From positions 1-10,445 of the forward strand of contig CAYNVN010000168.1 in NCBI GenBank assembly GCA_964400655.1: a stretch of DNA of 10,445 nucleotides, read 5' to 3'. The translations under genes and the position numbers were made by a program. Below are positions 1 through 4,921 of the stretch, piece by piece. The first letter of the stretch is position 1. Each line of letters opens with the position of its first letter. This DNA comes from B16-G9 sp964400655 (GTDB taxonomy: Bacteria > Bacteroidota > Bacteroidia > Bacteroidales > F082). The notes beneath the pieces are model-generated. The model did no database searches, had not been told where the DNA came from, and saw only the letters and a program-made list of their open reading frames with translations.

Positions 1-75
1 ATTTGGAATTTACTCCGGGCACTTTAGGCACTCTGATTTATGATTGCAAATTTTTGATTGTTGATTTTTGATTTG

Positions 76-96
76 CCTGCCCGTCCGGCAGGCGGG
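76..96 (+). repeat. GC-rich near-palindromic element, copy 1
   Basis: A 21-bp element beginning CCTGCCCG and ending GGCAGGCGGG. With the preceding G, GCCTGCC (75-81) pairs with GGCAGGC (87-93) around a five-base loop. It is identical to copy 4 at 503-523 and has the same orientation. It sits in T-rich DNA, which makes the GC island stand out. It resembles REP-like short palindromes, but no family can be named from the sequence alone. Confidence 0.8.
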
Positions 97-140
97 CCTG
101 ACGGCTGTTCAGAGTTCAAGGTTTGGATGTTTAAAGTTTG

Positions 141-260
141 AATGAACGACGTAGTTTTTTGGATTTTTGATTTTTAATATTGGGATTTGCCCGCCTGCCG
201 GCAGGGCAGGTTTGAAATTTGGTGCTTGTGTTTTGGGATTTTTGATTGGAGATTGAAGAT
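141..260. repeat. Block repeat, copy A (partner at about 453-570)
   Basis: This segment runs AATGAACGACGTAGTTTT, then a T-rich tract, a palindromic element (190-210), TTTGAAATTTGGTGCTTG and another TTTTTGATT tract. The same order recurs at about 453-570 with small changes (AATGAACGATGTAGTTTT and so on). The block edges are approximate. Confidence 0.6.
190..210 (-). repeat. GC-rich near-palindromic element, copy 2 (inverted)
   Basis: The same 21-bp element as at 76-96 in the opposite orientation, differing only in the central bases. The core CCTGCCGGCAGG (194-205) is a perfect 12-bp palindrome. It is followed by TTTGAAATTTGGTGCTTG, a flank also found after copy 4 and after the degenerate copy near 596. 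Confidence 0.8.
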
Positions 261-295
261 TTTTGATTTTTGATTTGCCCGCCCTACCCGCATAA

Positions 296-445
296 CCCCA
301 TCGTTATTCCGAAGGAGGCACGACTGAGGAATCTCCTGAGCAGCAGCCTGCCCTTTAGACAAAAGAGAGTTCGGTCAATTATAGTAGGGGATTCCCGCCT
401 GCCGGCAGGGCAGGCTTCCTCCCTACGGTCGTCGGAATGACGGGG
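296..445. repeat. Inverted repeat pair of ATTCCG-type intergenic segments
   Basis: The left arm starts CCCCATCGTTATTCCGAAGG (296-315) and continues to GGAATCTCC (328-336). The right arm, read on the minus strand from 445, starts CCCCGTCATTCCGAC, continues through GGGAGGAA and ends GGAATCCCC at 387. The arms are imperfect. The right one carries a palindromic element (394-414) inside its GGAAT portion. The spacer between the arms (341-386) has no feature I recognise. Confidence 0.55.
394..414 (-). repeat. GC-rich near-palindromic element, copy 3 (inverted), inside another repeat
   Basis: Identical to copy 2 over 21 bp and in the same orientation. It interrupts the second arm of the ATTCCG-type inverted repeat: TTCC occurs on both sides (392-395 and 416-419). 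This could be a short target duplication left by insertion. Confidence 0.75.
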
Positions 446-452
446 TAATATA

Positions 453-570
453 AATGAACGATGTAGTTTTGGGTATTTTTTGTTTTTGATATTTTGAATT
501 TACCTGCCCGTCCGGCAGGCGGGTTTGTGATTTGGTGCTTGATATTTGTGATTTAAGATTTTTGATTTGA
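453..570. repeat. Block repeat, copy B (partner at about 141-260)
   Basis: Same order of sub-elements as copy A, but with the 21-bp palindrome in the opposite orientation. The downstream part (TTTGGTGCTTGATATTTGTGATTT) recurs once more after 596, giving a partial third copy that reaches to about 630. Confidence 0.6.
503..523 (+). repeat. GC-rich near-palindromic element, copy 4
   Basis: Identical to copy 1 over 21 bp. Its surroundings (an AATGAACGATGTAGTTTT stretch at 453-470 upstream and TTTGTGATTTGGTGCTTG downstream) match those of copy 2, but the element is in the reverse orientation relative to them. Confidence 0.8.
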
Positions 571-573
571 CTT

Positions 574-596
574 CCCGAATGTGTTAAGCAGGCAGG
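574..596. repeat. Degenerate fifth copy of the palindromic element
   Basis: Only the ends resemble the other copies (CCCG at 574-577 and AGGCAGG at 590-596), and the centre is unrelated. The downstream flank, TTTGAAATTTGGTGCTTG, is the same as that of copy 2, so this is probably a decayed or recombined copy. Confidence 0.4.
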
Positions 597-668
597 TTTG
601 AAATTTGGTGCTTGATATTTGTGATTTACTTTAGGCAAAGCAGGGTGATAAAAGATATACTTAGTGCT

Positions 669-1770
669 TTAATCGTCATCTTTATTGCCGCCAAATTCCA
701 TCAGGTATGCTTTGATAAAGTCGTTAAGCTCGCCGTCAAGCACCGCTTGTACATTGGAGGTTTCGTAATTGGTTCGAAGGTCTTTAACCAGTTTGTAAGG
801 GTGCAGAACATAGGAACGTATTTGCGAACCCCATTCTATTTTCTTTTTGTTTCCTTCAATTTGTGCCTGTGCTTCCTGTTGTTTGCGCATCTCAATTTCG
901 TAAAGTTGCGATTTAAGCATCTGCAGTGCTTTTTCGCGGTTTTGCTGTTGCGAACGTGTTTCCTGACACTCCACCACAATTCCTGTGGGTTCGTGGTGCA
1001 ATCGCACGGCAGTTTCCACTTTGTTCACATTTTGACCGCCCGGACCGCTTGATCTGAAGGTGTCCCAGCTGATGTCAGCCGGATTGATATCGATTTGGAT
1101 GGTGTCATCCACCACGGGATAAACATAAACCGATGCAAAAGAGGTGTGTCGCCGGTTGGCCGAATCGAAAGGCGAAAGCCGAACCAGACGATGTACTCCG
1201 TTTTCTCCTTTCAGGTAACCGAAAGCAAAATCGCCGTTAAACTCCAGCGAAACCGATTTAATACCTGCCACGTCGCCTTCCTGAAAATCGAGTTCTTTGA
1301 CTTTATATCCGTTTTTTTCGCCCCAGCGGATATACATGCGCATCAGCATTTCGGCCCAGTCCTGGCTTTCGGTACCACCTGCACCCGGATTTATTTTAAG
1401 AATGGCACTAAGTTTATCCTCTTTGCCGCCAAGCATTTGCAGAAATTCCAGGTCTTCAGTCAGCTTAACCGCCTTATCGAATTGTTCGTTAAGTTCGTCT
1501 TGTCCGGCTTCGCCGGCATCAAAAAATTCCTGGAGCACAGAAAGGTCGTTAAGCAGTTCTTCGACTTCCCGGTATTTGGTAACCCAACGTTTTTTGTCCT
1601 GAATATCCTTTAAAATAAGTTCGGCTTTTTTAGGGTCGTCCCAAAAATCAGGAGCCTGCGTTTTCTCCTCTTCCTCCTCTATTTCGTATTTTTTTTTATC
1701 GATGTCAAAGGTACCTCCTCAAGGCACCCAGCCTCTTATACAAATCTTTTAACCCCTCGGGAGTAAACAT
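669..1770 (-). CDS. Peptide chain release factor 2 (RF2), expressed by programmed +1 frameshift
   Basis: RF2 recognises UGA and UAA stop codons and triggers hydrolysis of peptidyl-tRNA on the ribosome. The gene is in two frames. A short first frame from ATG at 1770 reads to an in-frame UGA at 1707-1705, and a +1 shift at CTT (1710-1708) continues into a 345-codon frame ending at 671-669. From 1770 the product is 366 residues, close to the 365 of E. coli. The stop-codon tripeptide SPF (about residues 199-201) and the catalytic GGQ (about 244-246) are present. The C-terminal stretch WGSQIRSYV is typical of RF2. A second in-frame ATG at 1782 overlaps the stop of the upstream WG-repeat gene (TAATG) and would add four residues. 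I prefer 1770 because LKDL...ALRRYL then starts at the position I remember for Bacteroides relatives. A GTG at 1538 is internal and not the start. Confidence 0.96.
1704..1719 (-). promoter_or_regulatory. prfB programmed +1 frameshift site
   Basis: Read on the minus strand, the site is AGGAGG (1719-1714), TAC, CTT (1710-1708), TGA (1707-1705), C. This matches the E. coli prfB site in layout: an internal Shine-Dalgarno hexamer three bases before the CUU slippery codon, then UGA followed by C. When RF2 is scarce, slow decoding of UGA lets the ribosome slip +1 from CUU to UUU, so RF2 controls its own synthesis. The downstream frame continues as DID, as in other RF2 proteins. Confidence 0.95.
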
Positions 1771-1781
1771 ATTTAAAAGCA

Positions 1782-2777
1782 TTATTTGTTTGATAATTTA
1801 ACCAGATCGAAACAGTTTGGAAACTGTGGATTAATAATGAACCCGCCGTTTTTGTTGACCCATCCCCACAATCCGCCTACGCGTACTCTTGCCATTCCGT
1901 CAAAAAAGTCTTTTACTTTCTCAAACTGCGGATTAACAACAAATCTTCCGTTTTTATCGATAAAACCCCATACTTTGCCCTGACGCACGCCTGCTCTGCC
2001 GTCGTGAAAATCGAGTACGGCAGTAAATTGCGGATTAATGGCAAATTTACCATCTTTGTTAACATATCCCCATACCTTGCCCATCCTGACGGCAGCCAAA
2101 CCTTCGCTAAAGTCTCTAAGCACATCAAATTGCGGGTTGATCAAAAAGTGTCCGTTTTCATCAATAGCACCATATTTTCCGGCTGAACGAACCACGGCAA
2201 TGCCGTTATTAAACGGCCCGGCTTTGTCAAACTGTGCATTGATAACCCATGTTCCGTTAAGGTCGATATATCCCCATTTTTTACCTATCATGGCAGGGGC
2301 AATACCATCGCTGAAACTTTTAATATGAACATATTGCGGGTTGATGATGTAGTTTCCTTTTTTGTCGATATATCCCCATCTTCCGGCAAGGCGTACCATG
2401 GCTCTGCCGTCATGAAAATCACGTACCGATTCGTATTGCGGATTAATGGCAAAACTTCCGTTTTTATCGATGAATCCCCATTTTTTTGAAACTTTCACGG
2501 CAGCAAGCCCTTCGTGGAAATCTTTAACAACCGGAAATTGCGGGTTAATGGCATAGCTGCCTTTTTCGTCAAGATACCCCCATAATTTACCCACTTTAAC
2601 AGCGGCACGTCCTTCGCTGTAGTTACGCAGGTGTTCAAATTGCGGATTAACATACCAATTTCCTTTTTCGGTAATAAAACCCCATAACTTATCCTGCCTT
2701 GCAGCAGCAATGTACGATTGCGAAAAGAGAGGGGTAACTGTAAGGGTAACAATTAATAAAAGTAAAATCCTTTTCAT
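1782..2777 (-). CDS. Secreted WG-repeat protein
   Basis: A 331-residue protein of unknown function. Residues 1 to about 20 form a signal peptide (MKR, then a hydrophobic run, ending near FSQS), so it is exported, probably to the periplasm or surface. From residue 32 the rest is eight complete 34-residue repeats plus a 28-residue partial ninth. Each repeat has the pattern WG(Y/F)(I/V/L)(D/N)xxG, about five residues, NPQF or NPQY, then F..G.A.V(R/K). This matches the WG beta-repeat family (WG_beta_rep), thought to form beta-rich repeat structures. Repeat 6 (from residue 202) starts YG rather than WG, and repeat 5 has NAQF. No catalytic motif is seen. The gene lies 155 bp after purA and touches prfB: its stop (1784-1782) shares a base with a possible prfB ATG. 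Co-transcription with prfB is therefore likely, but a functional link is not implied. Confidence 0.9.
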   Translation of the reverse strand: MKRILLLLIVTLTVTPLFSQSYIAAARQDKLWGFITEKGNWYVNPQFEHLRNYSEGRAAVKVGKLWGYLDEKGSYAINPQFPVVKDFHEGLAAVKVSKKWGFIDKNGSFAINPQYESVRDFHDGRAMVRLAGRWGYIDKKGNYIINPQYVHIKSFSDGIAPAMIGKKWGYIDLNGTWVINAQFDKAGPFNNGIAVVRSAGKYGAIDENGHFLINPQFDVLRDFSEGLAAVRMGKVWGYVNKDGKFAINPQFTAVLDFHDGRAGVRQGKVWGFIDKNGRFVVNPQFEKVKDFFDGMARVRVGGLWGWVNKNGGFIINPQFPNCFDLVKLSNK

Positions 2778-2932
2778 AATAAGCGTTTTATTGTTAATGT
2801 CTTTAAGGTTTGTTTATAAAGTGATTTACAATAAGATAAATTTTATATTTTGAATAACCTTATTGATAAAGGCTAAATTAGAAAAAAAAGGGATATAGAT
2901 TGGTCAATGCTAACATAATTATGTCTGTGGAT
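2778..2932. other. 155-bp AT-rich spacer between purA and the WG-repeat gene
   Basis: It contains a perfect 12-bp palindrome ACATAATTATGT (2913-2924) just after the purA stop. On the minus strand this is followed about 20 bases later by a CCC-T8 run (2890-2880 region). That is not a convincing intrinsic terminator because the stem is weak and distant from the T run. A promoter for the WG-prfB pair is expected here, but no good TAnnTTTG box is visible; TAATTTAG near 2880 on the minus strand is the closest. Confidence 0.4.
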
Positions 2933-4234
2933 TTACAAAGCACCTTCTTTAATGATGGTCTGGCTTCTGTCGGGGCCGATGGAAACCATGCTGACTCTCA
3001 CGCCTGTTTGTTTTTCAATAAATTCAACGTATTGCTTTAGTTCGCCGGGCATATCCTTAAAGGTGTGGATACGGGCAAGGCTTTTATGCCAGCCTTTAAG
3101 GGTTTCAAAAACCGGTTCGATATCTGTTGCCGCCATATCGTAAGGAACTTCGCCTGAAATTTCACCATCAATTTTATAGGCAGTGGCTACATTTATTGTG
3201 TCAAAGTCATCCAATACGTCCGCTTTCATCATCATCAGGTCGGTAACGCCGTTTAACATGATGGCATATTTCAGTGCAACCATATCGAGCCAGCCGCACC
3301 GGCGAGGCCTGCCGGTTGTGGCACCAAATTCACGTCCCGTGGCTCTTAATTTTTCTCCCGTTTCGTCAAACAGTTCGGTTGGGAAGGGTCCGCTGCCCAC
3401 CCGTGTGCAGTATGCTTTAAAAATACCGTAAACACGTCCGACTTTTGAAGGTGCAATGCCTAGTCCGTTACAAACTCCGGCGGTAATGGTGTTTGATGAG
3501 GTTACAAATGGATAAGAACCGAAGTCGATATCGAGCATGGTGCCCTGTGCTCCTTCGGCCAGTATTTTTTTGCCGTTGTCAAGCGCGTTGTTTAAAAAGT
3601 ACTCGCTGTTTACCCATTCGGGTTCTTTTAATGTTTCAAGCGACTCAAACCATGCTTTTTCGTACTCGTCAAACGACATGCCTTCGATGGTGAGTTTGTT
3701 TAAATCGAACTGGTACTGTTTGGCAATATTGAGATGGCGGCTTTTGGCATCGTTGTATTTTTGGAGGAAGTTTGCATTGCCCACATCGCCTACGCGTATG
3801 CCGTTACGGCTTACCTTGTCGGTATAGGTCGGGCCGATGCCTTTTAACGTGGAGCCTATTTTTTTATCGCCTTTTGCCGATTCGTAAACGGCATCTAACA
3901 GACGGTGCGAAGGCAGAATAATATGCGCTTTTCGAGAGATAACCAAATTGCTGCTGATATTGATGTTGCTTTTTCGCAGCATGGTAATCTCATCGCGAAA
4001 AATATACGGATCGATGATTACCCCGTTACCGATAACATTTACGGTGTTTTTATTGAATATTCCGGAGGGGATGGTGTGAAGTACAAATTTTTTACCGTCA
4101 AATTCAATGGTGTGGCCGGCATTGGGGCCTCCCTGGAAGCGGGCTATGATATCGTATTTTGAAGTAAGTACGTCAACAACTTTGCCTTTTCCTTCGTCGC
4201 CCCATTGGAGGCCGAGGAGCACATCTATTTTCAT
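2933..4234 (-). CDS. purA: Adenylosuccinate synthetase (PurA)
   Basis: Catalyses IMP + aspartate + GTP to adenylosuccinate + GDP + Pi, the first committed step from IMP to AMP, in the cytoplasm. The 433 residues match the usual length (432 in E. coli). Visible signatures are WGDEGKGK at 11-18 with the catalytic Asp13, and GGPNAGHT at 35-42 with the catalytic His41. Others are the IMP-loop region IGSTLKGIGPTYTDK at 126-140, EGAQGTMLDIDFG at 227-239, GSGPFPTE at 280-287 and TTGRPRRCGWLD at 306-317. The start ATG puts the conserved QWGDEGKGK at its normal distance from the N-terminus. It lies 160 bp downstream of the Fur-family gene, with a terminator-like hairpin between them (4277-4300). In the same run lies a (p)ppGpp-metabolising enzyme; (p)ppGpp is a known inhibitor of PurA in E. 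coli. Nothing looks broken. Confidence 0.97.
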   Translation of the reverse strand: MKIDVLLGLQWGDEGKGKVVDVLTSKYDIIARFQGGPNAGHTIEFDGKKFVLHTIPSGIFNKNTVNVIGNGVIIDPYIFRDEITMLRKSNINISSNLVISRKAHIILPSHRLLDAVYESAKGDKKIGSTLKGIGPTYTDKVSRNGIRVGDVGNANFLQKYNDAKSRHLNIAKQYQFDLNKLTIEGMSFDEYEKAWFESLETLKEPEWVNSEYFLNNALDNGKKILAEGAQGTMLDIDFGSYPFVTSSNTITAGVCNGLGIAPSKVGRVYGIFKAYCTRVGSGPFPTELFDETGEKLRATGREFGATTGRPRRCGWLDMVALKYAIMLNGVTDLMMMKADVLDDFDTINVATAYKIDGEISGEVPYDMAATDIEPVFETLKGWHKSLARIHTFKDMPGELKQYVEFIEKQTGVRVSMVSIGPDRSQTIIKEGAL

Positions 4235-4276
4235 TTTCTGATTTTTTTTCGACTTTACAACTTAAATAATCTCAAT

Positions 4277-4300
4277 AAAAAACCCTGTTTTTCACAGGGT
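4277..4300 (-). terminator. Intrinsic terminator between the Fur-family gene and purA
   Basis: On the minus strand ACCCTG (4300-4295) pairs perfectly with CAGGGT (4287-4282) around a seven-base loop. The stem is followed directly by a run of six T (4282-4277), then ATTG. It lies 95 bases after the Fur-family stop and 43 bases before the purA ATG. It could end the RSH-Fur transcript or attenuate read-through into purA. On the plus strand the following CGTTTTATTTT is a weaker T tract. Confidence 0.75.
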
Positions 4301-4394
4301 CGTTTTATTTTCAACAAAAATAAAAAATTGTCAATCCGTTAAATAGGATTTTATGAACTAATTATAAACAATTAGCAGAAAAATAATAACCGGT

Positions 4395-4850
4395 TTATTC
4401 CTCCTCTTTTTTGCACTTTCCGTAAAAAGTAAGCGAGTGGTAGGTAACCTCTACGCCAAGCAGCTCTTCAACCGCTTTTTGGATTTCGTGGATGCGCGGG
4501 TCGCAAAACTCCAGCACTTTACCATCTTCGAGGCATACAAAGTGGTCGTGTTGTTTAAATTTAAAGGAGCGCTCAAACTGTGCACAGTTGTTGCCAAACT
4601 GATGTTTGGTTACCAAATTGCAATCGAGCAGCAGTTCAATGGTGTTATAAAGTGTGGCACGGCTTACCCTGTATTTGTTATTTTTCATTCTGATATATAA
4701 TGTTTCAATATCAAAATGACCTTCGGTTGCATAAATTTCTTTAAGGATGGTATAACGCTCGGGAGTTTTTCGGTGCCCGCGACCCTCAAGGTATTCGGTA
4801 AAAAGTTTTTTAACCGAATCGAAAGTGTCTTTTTTATTTTTGTTTTTCAT
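4395..4850 (-). CDS. Fur-family metal-responsive transcriptional regulator
   Basis: A 151-residue Fur/PerR/Zur-type repressor. The N-terminal winged helix includes GHRKTPERYTILKEI (24-38), GHFDIETLY (44-52, with a likely regulatory-metal His45) and the recognition helix VSRATLYNTIELL (62-74). The C-terminal dimerisation domain has the metal-binding HDH (101-103) and YHSLTFYGKC (137-146). The usual CxxC structural zinc pair is absent: after HDHFVC the expected second Cys is Asp109, and the C-terminal second Cys is also missing (only Cys146). The Glu that follows the conserved Ile in E. coli Fur (IEARQ) is His121 here (IHEIQ). Metal specificity (Fe, Zn, Mn or peroxide sensing) therefore cannot be assigned. 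It lies 71 bp after the RSH stop and ahead of purA on the same strand; the spacing allows an operon with RSH. Confidence 0.92.
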   Translation of the reverse strand: MKNKNKKDTFDSVKKLFTEYLEGRGHRKTPERYTILKEIYATEGHFDIETLYIRMKNNKYRVSRATLYNTIELLLDCNLVTKHQFGNNCAQFERSFKFKQHDHFVCLEDGKVLEFCDPRIHEIQKAVEELLGVEVTYHSLTFYGKCKKEEE

Positions 4851-4921
4851 ACCTGTTAATTTTCAGGCGTAAAAATAGTACTTTATATTAATTTATATTG
4901 ATTTAAAATTAAAAAAATAAT
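4851..4921 (-). promoter_or_regulatory. AT-rich leader of the Fur-family gene with periodic repeats and a small hairpin
   Basis: On the plus strand three related 10-bp units lie in a row: TTTATATTAA (4882-4891), TTTATATTGA (4892-4901) and TTTAAAATTA (4902-4911). A 10-bp period puts them on one face of the helix, as expected of operator repeats, but AT-rich DNA gives such patterns easily. Directly before the ATG, CCTG (4852-4855) and CAGG (4864-4867) can form a short stem. Autoregulation by the Fur-family protein is a guess. Confidence 0.3.

Larger units (their letters stand above)
1..668. other. Gene-free, repeat-rich intergenic region
   Basis: No convincing coding region is present on either strand; the short open frames here have low-complexity translations and are interrupted by the repeats. 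The stretch is built from T-rich tracts of the TTTTTGATTT kind alternating with GC-rich near-palindromes (76-96, 190-210, 394-414, 503-523, and a degenerate one at 574-596). It also holds an inverted pair of ATTCCG-containing segments (296-340 and 387-445). It lies downstream of prfB, whose stop is at 671-669. I see no clear hairpin-plus-T-tract terminator for prfB in it. Confidence 0.8.

Noticed and set aside
76..523. CRISPR-like array from the four 21-bp GC-rich repeats
   Set aside because: Start-to-start spacing is irregular (114, 204 and 109 bases), orientations differ, and the intervening DNA is itself repetitive. No cas gene is near.
669..1538. prfB starting at GTG 1538 as a 289-residue protein
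   Set aside because: The frame continues upstream with conserved RF2 sequence (DID, APDFWDD) to the UGA frameshift site, so this GTG is internal.
612..1613. Plus-strand open frames opposite prfB (146 and 172 residues)
   Set aside because: They are antisense shadows of prfB, with cysteine- and phenylalanine-rich translations typical of reverse complements.
2913..2924. ACATAATTATGT palindrome after purA as an intrinsic terminator
   Set aside because: The stem is made almost only of A-T pairs, and the T run is about 20 bases further on; a terminator cannot be claimed from this.
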